From assembly GCF_007830235.1 (NCBI RefSeq), contig NZ_VLKI01000012.1, positions 1-33,771 on the forward strand: a stretch of DNA of 33,771 bases, given 5' to 3'. Below the pieces are notes generated by a model that was not told the origin of the DNA, made no database searches, and worked only from the letters and a program-made list of their open reading frames with translations. The position numbers were made by a program, and so were the translations under genes. This document shows, piece after piece, positions 25,065 through 32,227 of this stretch. Each line of letters begins with the position of its first letter. Within the stretch, counting starts at the first letter, position 1. Source of the DNA: Cytobacillus oceanisediminis. GTDB taxonomy: Bacteria; Bacillota; Bacilli; Bacillales; Cytobacillaceae.

Positions 25065-26276
25065 ATGTGGAAAAATAAAAACGTGTGGATACTGCTGACA
25101 GGTGAGTTTATTGCCGGCCTGGGTCTGTGGCTTGGGATTATCGGCAACCTTGAATTTATGCAGGAAAAGGTTCCTTCAGACTTTGTAAAGTCCATTATTT
25201 TGGCTGGCGGACTGCTTGCCGGAATTGCGGTTGGCCCCTGGGCTGGCAGAATTACAGACCAGATTAGCAAAAAAACGGTTATGCTCGCATCCGGCTTTGC
25301 CAGGGCATTGAGCGTTATTTTTATGTTAATTGCCATCCAGACCGGATCTGTATGGTGGATGGTTATTTTTCTTGTTTTCCTTCAGATTTCCGCTGCCTTC
25401 TATTTTCCTGCTCTGCAAGCGGCAATTCCGCTGGTCGTGGAAGAAAAAGATTTACTGCAATTGAATGGGATTCATATGAATGTCTCCACCCTATCCAGGA
25501 TACTCGGAACAGCGGTCGCAGGGATTCTTTTGGTGATATTGCCATTATCAATGCTCTATATCGGTTCACTCGCTGCCTACTTAATTCTGTTTGCCATGAC
25601 CTGGTTCCTGAACTTTGATGAATCTGATTTAACCCCAGGCACTTCAAAAGGAACGGCCAAGCAAGGCGGATTTAAGGAAGTGTTTCCGATCATTAAAGGC
25701 TTGCCAATTGTACTCATGACATTGGTCTTAACCTTGGTGCCTGTACTGTTCCTTGGCGGTTTCAACCTGATGGTCATTAACATCAGTGAACTCCAGGATA
25801 GCTCGTCCATTAAAGGATTAATTTATATGGCAGAGGGAATTGGCTTCATGCTTGGTGCATTTATCGTCAAACAAATCGGCCAAAAACGGTCTCCCTATAC
25901 GATTCTGTTTTTCTTCTCCTTTATCATTGGCATATCACAGCTGCTTCTCTATTTCGCTGATGTGCCAGTGTTAACACTGGTGGCGTTCTTTGTATTCGGC
26001 TTTGCCGTTGGCTGCTTCTTCCCGACCGCAGCTACTATTTTTCAAACAAGAGTGCCAAAAGAATTCCACGGAAGGTTCTTCTCCTTCCGAAACATGCTTG
26101 ACCGTGTAACTTTTCAGATTGTGCTTCTCCTGACAGGATTCCTGCTTGATGCAGTCGGCCTTCAGATAATGGTCGTAATCTTTGGAATACTGTCACTGGT
26201 CATGACGGCAGCTTTCTTTGCTAAATTCAGGCAGCTTAGGACAGAAGTACAGATAAATGAAAAGATCAGTACGTAA
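25065..26276 (+). CDS. MFS exporter, DHA3 (macrolide/siderophore-efflux) type
   Basis: A 403-aa, 12-segment major facilitator. Its N-terminus (VWILLTGEFIAGLGLWLGIIGNLEF broken over residues 5-30) and the loop GRITDQISKKTVMLASGF match the DHA3/EntS-like exporters. The C-terminal half contains FHGRFFSFRNMLDRVTF, as in this group. The ATG at 25065 with GAGAGG upstream is taken as the start; the open frame extends about 200 bp further upstream, but that stretch is AT-rich and not protein-like. It converges on the flavoprotein gene across a terminator and a repeat array. The substrate is unknown. Confidence 0.85.
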   Translation: MWKNKNVWILLTGEFIAGLGLWLGIIGNLEFMQEKVPSDFVKSIILAGGLLAGIAVGPWAGRITDQISKKTVMLASGFARALSVIFMLIAIQTGSVWWMVIFLVFLQISAAFYFPALQAAIPLVVEEKDLLQLNGIHMNVSTLSRILGTAVAGILLVILPLSMLYIGSLAAYLILFAMTWFLNFDESDLTPGTSKGTAKQGGFKEVFPIIKGLPIVLMTLVLTLVPVLFLGGFNLMVINISELQDSSSIKGLIYMAEGIGFMLGAFIVKQIGQKRSPYTILFFFSFIIGISQLLLYFADVPVLTLVAFFVFGFAVGCFFPTAATIFQTRVPKEFHGRFFSFRNMLDRVTFQIVLLLTGFLLDAVGLQIMVVIFGILSLVMTAAFFAKFRQLRTEVQINEKIST

Positions 26277-26312
26277 AAAAACCGGCTCACATCGATGTGG
26301 GCCGGTTTTTCG
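26274..26312. terminator. bidirectional terminator after the DHA3 exporter
   Basis: Arms CCGGCTCACAT and ATGTGGGCCGG with a 2-nt centre, flanked by six or more A residues on the left and TTTTT on the right. Confidence 0.9.
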
Positions 26313-26357
26313 CTTCTATTTCAGCTAAATTTCAGACATTTTTTCAGTAAATATCAG

Positions 26358-26453
26358 TTTATGTGCGGATAGTGTTCATTTATGTGCGGATAAATTTTTT
26401 TCTGTGCGCATAACCCAATTTTATGTGCGGATAAAAAAATTTATGTGCACATA
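26358..26453. repeat. five phased TTTATGTGCGGATA repeats
   Basis: Copies start at 26358, 26379, 26399, 26420 and 26440, so the period is 21, 20, 21 and 20 bp. Copies 1, 2 and 4 are identical 14-mers TTTATGTGCGGATA. Copy 3 reads TTTCTGTGCGCATA, and copy 5 reads TTTATGTGCACATA with a perfect palindromic core. The spacers are AT-rich and unrelated. The array fills the gap between two convergent genes. Confidence 0.9.
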
Positions 26454-26465
26454 GCCATTTTCGCC

Positions 26466-27515
26466 CTAGTGCACCAGCTGCTTCACCAATTCCCGGTTCC
26501 GCTTTTTAAAGACGTCATTATGAGATGAGACCATCGCTGCTGCGGCAGCATCTGGTTCAATGTACTGTTTCGCTTTATTTACTGCATTAGCAGCATCCTG
26601 GAATGCCCCGGCAATCAAGTGAAGTTTTCCCTCATGTTTAAGGATATCCCCTGCAGCATATAGTCCTTCAACAGACGTTTCACTGTTCGCATTGCCTGCA
26701 ATATAGAAATCTTCCAGCATTTCAATGTTCAGATTGCTATTCTTTAAGAGTTCCGTATCCTGTTCATAGCCATGGTTAATCACCACTTCATCAATCGCCA
26801 GATAAGAAACCTCACCCGTTTCGTTATTGGTCAGTTCCACCTGTTCAATTTCCTCATGATTTCCGCCGGCAATTAATTTTGTGATGGACGTATTGCTGAT
26901 GCAGATAACAGAGCTATTCATCAGCTGCGAAACCTGTGCTTCATGGCCAGTCAAAGCATCTCTCCTGCAAGTGATATATACCTGTTTCGCAACGGGCTCC
27001 AATTCATTCGCCCAGTCTACTGCAGAATTCCCCCCGCCAGAAACAATCACAGTTTTACCTTTAAAATGTTTAAGCGATTTGACTGTATAATTCAGATTGG
27101 AGACCTCAAACCGCTCTGCCCCTTCTATCTTCAGTTTCTGCGGCTTTAGAATTCCGCTTCCAACAGCAACAATGACGGTTTTGGAATAGTGCTCTTCTCG
27201 AGAGGATCCTTTTAAGACAAATAGACCATCTTCATTTTTGGCAATGGATTCTACTTTTTCATTAAGAACGACCGTCGGATTAAATGTTAGTCCCTGTTCA
27301 ACCAGCTGTTCGATCAGCTTTGCCCCCGGAGTCGGCGTCAGGCCGCCTACATCCCAAATCATTTTCTCCGGATATACATGAATTTTACCGCCAAGCATAG
27401 GTTGAAACTCAATCAGCTTTGTTTTCATTTTTCTTAGGCCGCTGTAAAAAGTGGAGTAAAGCCCGGCGGGTCCGCCTCCAATGACCGTAACATCAAATAC
27501 TTCAACATTATTCAT
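26466..27515 (-). CDS. ferredoxin/flavodoxin-NADP reductase-type flavoprotein (YcgT/YumC-like)
   Basis: A 349-aa FAD- and NAD(P)-binding oxidoreductase of the thioredoxin-reductase fold. The FAD site GGGPAGLYSTFYSGLR is at about 13-28, the NADP site SGGGNSAVDWANEL is near 158-171, and the C-terminal FAD motif GLYAAGDILKHEGKLHLIAG is near 284-303. The redox CxxC of thioredoxin reductase is absent, as expected for the TrxR-like ferredoxin-NADP reductases. A Fur box and its divergence from a siderophore importer suggest that it supplies electrons for iron release from ferric siderophores, as proposed for YumC-type enzymes. That role is inferred. ATG with AGGAGTG upstream. Confidence 0.87.
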   Translation of the reverse strand: MNNVEVFDVTVIGGGPAGLYSTFYSGLRKMKTKLIEFQPMLGGKIHVYPEKMIWDVGGLTPTPGAKLIEQLVEQGLTFNPTVVLNEKVESIAKNEDGLFVLKGSSREEHYSKTVIVAVGSGILKPQKLKIEGAERFEVSNLNYTVKSLKHFKGKTVIVSGGGNSAVDWANELEPVAKQVYITCRRDALTGHEAQVSQLMNSSVICISNTSITKLIAGGNHEEIEQVELTNNETGEVSYLAIDEVVINHGYEQDTELLKNSNLNIEMLEDFYIAGNANSETSVEGLYAAGDILKHEGKLHLIAGAFQDAANAVNKAKQYIEPDAAAAAMVSSHNDVFKKRNRELVKQLVH

Positions 27516-27545
27516 TTACCGTTCACTCCTATAACCAATTACTAT

Positions 27546-27560
27546 TGATTATCATTCTCA
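27546..27560. promoter_or_regulatory. Fur box of the flavoprotein gene
   Basis: TGATTATCATTCTCA matches the Bacillus 7-1-7 Fur consensus TGATAATNATTATCA with two mismatches. It lies just downstream of the -10 of the flavoprotein promoter, where bound Fur would block initiation. Confidence 0.75.
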
Positions 27561-27565
27561 CTTCA

Positions 27566-27594
27566 ACTATACGACCTTTCTTCTCCTTTGACAA
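27566..27594 (-). promoter_or_regulatory. promoter of the flavoprotein gene
   Basis: Minus strand: -35 TTGTCA at 27589-27594, 17-bp spacer, -10 TATAGT at 27566-27571. Confidence 0.75.
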
Positions 27595-27631
27595 TGAAAT
27601 TTTTTCTGAATACTTTTCCTTTAAATACTAT

Positions 27632-27660
27632 TGACATAAAAATCAGATAGACTTATAGTA
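27632..27660 (+). promoter_or_regulatory. promoter of the siderophore importer operon
   Basis: -35 TTGACA at 27632-27637, 17-bp spacer, -10 TATAGT at 27655-27660. Confidence 0.85.
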
Positions 27661-27675
27661 AAAAAGAACCGATAC

Positions 27676-27690
27676 TGATAATCATTATCA
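27676..27690. promoter_or_regulatory. perfect Fur box of the importer operon
   Basis: TGATAATCATTATCA is an exact 7-1-7 Fur site, starting 16 bp after the -10. Iron-replete Fur should repress the operon. Confidence 0.92.
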
Positions 27691-27725
27691 TTAAAATATA
27701 TTTTCAAATAAACGGAGGTTACATA

Positions 27726-28571
27726 ATGGTCCGCCTATATACAGATGGCTTGAACATTGGATATAGTGAACGCTTGATTGTGAAAGACCTTAGTGTCCAG
27801 ATTCCCGATAAGAAGATCACTACCATAATCGGCCCAAATGGCTGCGGAAAATCAACCCTTTTAAAAGCGATTACACGAATCATTTCCCATCAATCTGGAA
27901 CGGTAATTCTGGATGGCGAGAACATTTCAAAGGAAAATACAAAGATCCTCGCCAAGAAAATGGCAATTTTGCCGCAAACACCCGAAAGTGCAAGCGGTTT
28001 AACAGTTGGCGAACTGGTCTCATACGGACGCTTTCCTTATCAGAAAGGCTTTGGCAGATTAACCAAAAAGGACTATGAAGTCATTGATTGGGCTCTTGAC
28101 GTTACTGGAACGAAAGATTTCAAATATCGCCCAGTTGACGCCCTATCCGGCGGCCAGCGCCAAAGAGTCTGGATCGCAATGGCTCTTGCTCAGGAAACAG
28201 ACATCATTTTCCTTGATGAACCGACCACTTACTTGGATTTGGCCCATCAGCTTGAAGTTCTCGAGCTTCTCCAAAAGCTGAACCAGGAACAAGAGCGCAC
28301 CATTGTGATGGTCCTTCATGATTTAAACCAGGCAGCCCGTTTTGCTGACCATATCGTTGCATTAAAAGATGGCGAAATTGTTAAATCAGGAAGCTATGAA
28401 GAAGTCATCACACACGAAGTCCTAAGAAAAGTATTCAATATTGATGCTGTCATCGGGCGCGACCCCCGTACAAACAAGCCAATGTGCATTACTTATAATT
28501 TATTAAAAGGAGAAAACCAACATGAAGAAACTATTAATTCCGTTTACAATCTTGCTGCTTCTGCTTATTAG
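27726..28571 (+). CDS. iron-siderophore ABC importer ATPase (FhuC/FecE family)
   Basis: A 281-aa ATPase of the iron/B12 importer class. Walker A is GPNGCGKST (36-44), the Q-loop is LPQTPES, the signature is LSGGQRQRVWIAMAL (from about 139), Walker B is IIFLDEPTTYLD, and the H-loop is VMVLHDL. ATG follows CGGAGG. The C-terminus runs 50 nt into the downstream lipoprotein gene, giving a tail (GENQHEETINSVYNLAASAY) absent from typical members. Its function is to drive uptake through the FhuB/FhuG-like permeases encoded downstream. Confidence 0.9.
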   Translation: MVRLYTDGLNIGYSERLIVKDLSVQIPDKKITTIIGPNGCGKSTLLKAITRIISHQSGTVILDGENISKENTKILAKKMAILPQTPESASGLTVGELVSYGRFPYQKGFGRLTKKDYEVIDWALDVTGTKDFKYRPVDALSGGQRQRVWIAMALAQETDIIFLDEPTTYLDLAHQLEVLELLQKLNQEQERTIVMVLHDLNQAARFADHIVALKDGEIVKSGSYEEVITHEVLRKVFNIDAVIGRDPRTNKPMCITYNLLKGENQHEETINSVYNLAASAY

Positions 28572-29448
28572 CGCCTGCGGCAATACAGAGCAAGGAGAAT
28601 CCAAAGAGGCTGAACCTAAAGAAGACAAAAAATCAGGCACCTTTACATATGAGTCTGAAACTGGGCCGATTGAAGTCCCAGCTGATCCTAAGCGAGTTAT
28701 CCTCCTTTCCGGCTTTACAGGAAATGTAATGCAGTTGGGCGTAAATATCGTCGGAGTTGATACATGGTCCAAGAATAACCCTCGCTTTGAAGAACAATTG
28801 AAAGATGCTGAAGAAGTATCCGAAGATAACCTGGAAAAAATTATTGAATTGGAGCCAGACTTGATCATTGCATTATCCACTGTAAAAAACTACGATAAAC
28901 TAAAGGAAATAGCTCCTACAGTAACGTATACATGGGGAAAACTTGATTATCTGTCTCAACATAAAGAAATTGGCAAACTTCTGAATAAAGAAGAGGAAGC
29001 AACAAAATGGGTGGAAGACTTCGAGCAGCGTGCCGAAGCAGCTGGTGAAGAAATCCGTGACAAAATTGGCGAAGATGCAACCGTTTCTGTATTCGAAATT
29101 TTTGATAAACAGCTTTATGTATTTGGTGATAACTGGGCACGCGGAACTGAAATATTGTATCAGGCAATGGACTTAAAAATGCCTGAGAAAGTAAAGGAAA
29201 TGGCTTTGAAAGATGGCTACTATGCCATTTCGACTGAGGTGCTTCCGGAATATGCAGGAGATTATATCGTACTTAGCAAATACTCTGATGCAGATCATTC
29301 GTTCCAGGAAACTGAAACGTACAAAAATATCCCTGCCGTAAAAAATAATCGCGTCTTTGAAATGGACGGCAACGGTGCATCCTTCAGTGACCCAATCACA
29401 CTCGATGCACAGCTGGAATTCTTTAAAGAATCATTTTTAGGAAACTAA
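28522..29448 (+). CDS. iron-hydroxamate-type substrate-binding lipoprotein (FhuD/YxeB family)
   Basis: A 308-aa cluster-III binding protein. Signal peptide MKKLLIPFTILLLLLISA with Cys19 in the lipobox ISAC, so it is a lipid-anchored surface receptor. The body has the pattern PADPKRVILLSGFTGNVMQL, the long backbone helix around EKIIELEPDLIIALST, and a C-terminal end AGDYIVLSKYS plus DPITLDAQLEFFKESF that resembles B. subtilis FhuD/YxeB. This favours hydroxamate siderophores over citrate or catecholates, but ligand specificity is an inference. ATG with AAAAGGAG upstream, inside the end of the ATPase gene. Confidence 0.88.
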   Translation: MKKLLIPFTILLLLLISACGNTEQGESKEAEPKEDKKSGTFTYESETGPIEVPADPKRVILLSGFTGNVMQLGVNIVGVDTWSKNNPRFEEQLKDAEEVSEDNLEKIIELEPDLIIALSTVKNYDKLKEIAPTVTYTWGKLDYLSQHKEIGKLLNKEEEATKWVEDFEQRAEAAGEEIRDKIGEDATVSVFEIFDKQLYVFGDNWARGTEILYQAMDLKMPEKVKEMALKDGYYAISTEVLPEYAGDYIVLSKYSDADHSFQETETYKNIPAVKNNRVFEMDGNGASFSDPITLDAQLEFFKESFLGN

Positions 29449-29671
29449 TACTTAAGGAGGGATTCTTATATTTGGGAATTCCTCTTTCCTATTTAGAAAA
29501 GCACAAGCGCCTTGCCCACGGGGGTAGGACTTGGAGCTAGACAGTTATCGAAGTACAAAAATATAAATTCTGATATTATTAAAAAAGCGCAAGGAGCCGC
29601 CTCTCTGCTGGAGCAAGACAATTTTCGTAGTTTAAGGCAGTTCTGATCCTATAAAGAAAGATGAGAGTACA
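29449..29671. other. operon-splitting gap carrying degenerate repeats
   Basis: 223 bp separate the lipoprotein gene from its permeases, which is unusual for such operons. The gap contains two related GC-richer blocks (29496-29556 and 29585-29625). No ORF or promoter pair is convincing. Confidence 0.6.
29496..29626. repeat. degenerate dispersed repeat, two blocks
   Basis: Block 1 has GAAAAGCACAAGCGCCTTGC and then GGAGCTAGACAGTT. Block 2 has AAAAAAGCGCAAGGAGCCGC and then GGAGCAAGACAATT. Both follow the order AAGC-CAAG...GGAGC-AGACA, like the AAGCGCAAGCGCCTTG...GGAGCTAGACA elements I recall from other Bacillus-type intergenic regions. The larger family cannot be verified here. Confidence 0.5.
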
Positions 29672-30682
29672 ATGACAAAAGATGCTCAACCCTTCATTCC
29701 ATTTATATATAAACTGTTAGCAGGCTTCGTTATTTTTGCCGGCATGTTTGTGGCTGCGTGTGTGTTTGGGGCAGCGGATGTTACGGTCAGAGATGTTTGG
29801 CTGGCGCTTACTTCCAATGCTTCGGGAGAAAAAATTTCGATTATTCGTGAAATCCGTCTGCCTCGTGAAATTGCTGCCATTTTCGTTGGAGCTGCGCTTA
29901 GCATTTCCGGGGCCATTATGCAGGGAATGACAAGAAATCCTCTTGCTGATCCAGGACTGCTCGGATTAACGGCTGGAGCAAATGCTGCACTTGCATTAAC
30001 TCTTGTTCTAATTCCCTCAGCAAATTACATAGGGATTCTGTTTGCCTGTTTTATCGGTGCAGCTGTCGGAGCTGGGTTGGTTTTCGGCATTGGCGCCATG
30101 AAAAAAGGAGGTTTTTCTCCTATTCGGATCGTATTGGCCGGAGCTGCGGTTTCTGCCTTCCTTTTTGCAATAGCAGAAGGAGTCGGCATCTATTTTAAAA
30201 TTTCAAAAGATGTCAGCATGTGGACTGCTGGCGGAATCATCGGCACATCCTGGAACCAGCTGCAAGTGATTGTTCCGGTTATTTCCATCGGCATTCTTAT
30301 TACTCTTTTTCTGTCCAAGCAGCTGACTATTTTAAGCTTAAATGAGGAAGTGGCTGTAGGCTTGGGACAAAATACAACTCAGATTAAGACGATTCTGTTC
30401 ATCTTAGTGACCCTGCTTGCAGGAGCATCAGTTGCACTGGTCGGCAATATGGCTTTTATCGGGCTGATGGTGCCTCATATTGTCCGTGCCATTGTAGGTA
30501 CCGACTATCGTTATATTCTTCCCATGTCCGCCCTTACAGGAGCTTCTTTTATGCTTCTGGCCGATACACTCGGGAGAACCATCAATGCGCCTTACGAAAC
30601 ACCCGTTGCGGCTATTATTGCAGTAATGGGGCTTCCTTTCTTCCTGTTCATCGTGCATAAAGGAGGTAAGGCTTTCTCATGA
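29672..30682 (+). CDS. iron-siderophore ABC importer permease (FhuB-like, FecCD family)
   Basis: A 336-aa protein with about ten membrane helices. FecCD-family signatures: IREIRLPREIAAIFVGAAL, then GAIMQGMTRNPLADPGLLG, and near the C-terminus GNMAFIGLMVPHIVRAIVG, which carries the ATPase-coupling loop. It forms a heterodimer with the product of the next gene. ATG is reached after GAAAGATGAGAG, a weak ribosome binding site, consistent with insertion of repeat DNA upstream. It overlaps the next gene by 4 nt (ATGA). Confidence 0.9.
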   Translation: MTKDAQPFIPFIYKLLAGFVIFAGMFVAACVFGAADVTVRDVWLALTSNASGEKISIIREIRLPREIAAIFVGAALSISGAIMQGMTRNPLADPGLLGLTAGANAALALTLVLIPSANYIGILFACFIGAAVGAGLVFGIGAMKKGGFSPIRIVLAGAAVSAFLFAIAEGVGIYFKISKDVSMWTAGGIIGTSWNQLQVIVPVISIGILITLFLSKQLTILSLNEEVAVGLGQNTTQIKTILFILVTLLAGASVALVGNMAFIGLMVPHIVRAIVGTDYRYILPMSALTGASFMLLADTLGRTINAPYETPVAAIIAVMGLPFFLFIVHKGGKAFS

Positions 30683-31686
30683 TTCAGCCAGAGTTAGTAA
30701 AAAAACAGCGAATTTTAATGGCAGTTTTATCAGCACTTATTATCGTTACCATTATTATTGGTATGGGATTAGGCTACGCCTCCCTTTCATATGACCGATT
30801 AATCCCGACTATTATGGGACAGGGCACATTTAAAGAAGAATTTGTGTTATTTTCTATTCGGCTGCCGCGGGTATTTATCACCGTATTGGCCGGTATGGCA
30901 CTTGCATTATCCGGTGCCATTTTACAAGGGATCACACGCAATGACCTGGCGGATCCAGGCATTATAGGCATAAATTCCGGTGCTGGTGTAGCTATAGCCG
31001 TCTTCTTTCTTTTCTTCCCAATCGAAGCTGGCTCTTTTATATATATGATGCCGCTATGCGCATTTTTCGGTGCATTAATTACAGCCATTCTGATCTATTC
31101 TTTTTCCTATAAAAGAAGTGAGGGGCTCCAGCCTGTAAAAATGGTGCTGGTCGGGGTTGGATTTTCCATGGCACTTTCCGGTGTGATGATTGTCCTGATC
31201 TCTTCAGCTGAAAGAGAAAAGGTAGATTTCATTGCCAATTGGCTATCAGGGAATATCTGGGGGACGGATTGGCCATTCATCTGGGCACTCCTGCCATGGC
31301 TACTTCTGCTTATTCCATTTACTTTATATAAAGCAAACCGCTTGAATCTCTTAAGCTTAAGTGAGCCTGTCGCCATCGGAATAGGCGTTTCAATCGAAAA
31401 AGAACGAATCATCCTGCTTTTAACAGCAGTCGCACTCGCAGCTTCCGCCGTATCGGTCACAGGCGGAATTGCCTTTATCGGCCTAATTGCACCGCATATG
31501 GCCAAAGCCCTTGTTGGGCCGCGAAACCAGCTGTTTATTCCGCTCGCGATACTCATTGGCGGCTGGCTGCTGTTATTCGCCGATACTATCGGCCGCAACC
31601 TCGTTGATCCGAATGGACTTCCAGCCGGCATTATGGTTGCACTAATTGGTGCCCCTTATTTTATGTATTTGTTATTGAAAAAATAA
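30679..31686 (+). CDS. iron-siderophore ABC importer permease (FhuG-like, FecCD family)
   Basis: A 335-aa protein with about ten membrane helices and the family motifs FSIRLPRVFITVLAGMALAL, GAILQGITRNDLADPGIIGI and GGIAFIGLIAPHMAKALVGP. It is the second half of the permease pair. Its ATG overlaps the previous stop by 4 nt, with AAAGGAGG about 9 nt upstream, so the two are translationally coupled. A hairpin terminator follows 5 bp after the stop. Confidence 0.9.
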   Translation: MIQPELVKKQRILMAVLSALIIVTIIIGMGLGYASLSYDRLIPTIMGQGTFKEEFVLFSIRLPRVFITVLAGMALALSGAILQGITRNDLADPGIIGINSGAGVAIAVFFLFFPIEAGSFIYMMPLCAFFGALITAILIYSFSYKRSEGLQPVKMVLVGVGFSMALSGVMIVLISSAEREKVDFIANWLSGNIWGTDWPFIWALLPWLLLLIPFTLYKANRLNLLSLSEPVAIGIGVSIEKERIILLLTAVALAASAVSVTGGIAFIGLIAPHMAKALVGPRNQLFIPLAILIGGWLLLFADTIGRNLVDPNGLPAGIMVALIGAPYFMYLLLKK

Positions 31687-31690
31687 TGGC

Positions 31691-31724
31691 AACGGCTGCA
31701 GCCTTACATGCAGCCGTTTATTTG
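31691..31724 (+). terminator. terminator of the siderophore importer operon
   Basis: 10-bp arms AACGGCTGCA (31691-31700) and TGCAGCCGTT (31709-31718) with an 8-nt loop, followed by a short TATTTGT tract. Confidence 0.75.
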
Positions 31725-31852
31725 TAAATCCTTTTTAAAAGCAGGTACTTACAATATTAAAGTTCATGTAACTAACAAAGAAATTCATGAACATCAACCC
31801 ACCCAAGAAAAAGTAAAATAACAAAAAGGTGGATATTCCAGCTTTTTTGTTC

Positions 31853-31868
31853 AATCAAACGTTTGATT
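31853..31868. promoter_or_regulatory. 16-nt perfect palindrome AATCAAACGTTTGATT
   Basis: A perfect inverted repeat that overlaps the stop codon of the decayed gene on the minus strand. It is the same sequence as the near-palindrome at 8680 except for one central base. It may be a regulator-binding site, or part of a dispersed element. Confidence 0.45.
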
Positions 31869-32200
31869 AATTTTCCTCTTCCCCATCAAGAACGCCTTCT
31901 TCATAAAGAATCTCCTCAAGATGATCCGTCTTGCAGGTAAACCATATCCTCCTGGCATCCTACTGTAAAACGGGTATAAGAATACTCGTATCCATCCCCC
32001 ATGGTTGAACCAATTCCTCCCTGCTTGATGCAGTGTTCAGGAATTTCTTCACGTTTTCCTTTTCCATCAACATAAAAATATAAGTTCTCAATCAGCCCTT
32101 CACTTTGGGATGTAATTCAGTTTGCCCTTACCTCTAAAGGTAAAATAGAAAGGTCATATAACCATTGATGACAAATATTAGCAATTGCAGGTCATACCCT
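31867..32200 (-). pseudogene. decayed gene of unknown function
   Basis: Three protein-like segments line up on the minus strand. The first reads WLYDLSILPLEVRAN and ends at TGA (about 32115). The second reads ITSQSEGLIENLYFYVDGKG, then KREEIPEHCIKQGGIGSTMG and DGYEYSYTRFTV. The third, in the +1 frame, reads DARRIWFTCKTDHLEEILYE and EGVLDGEEEN, stopping at 31867. Removing one G near 31963 fuses the last two; the in-frame TGA probably replaced a Trp codon. No start codon is clear. I do not recognise the family. It lies between the siderophore operon and the gas vesicle genes. Confidence 0.55.
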
Positions 32201-32216
32201 GACAATTGCTAATATT
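32174..32216. terminator. long hairpin downstream of gvpU
   Basis: Perfect 14-bp arms AATATTAGCAATTG (32174-32187) and CAATTGCTAATATT (32203-32216), extended inward by CAGG/CCTG around a one-base bulge. It lies 11 bp after the gvpU stop. It has no real U-tract, so it may be an imperfect terminator or an mRNA-stabilising stem. Confidence 0.55.
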
Positions 32217-32227
32217 CCCACTTAACT

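Noticed and set aside
26358..26453. CRISPR array
   Set aside because: The repeats are 14 bp with 6-7 bp spacers, far shorter than CRISPR units, and no cas genes are present.
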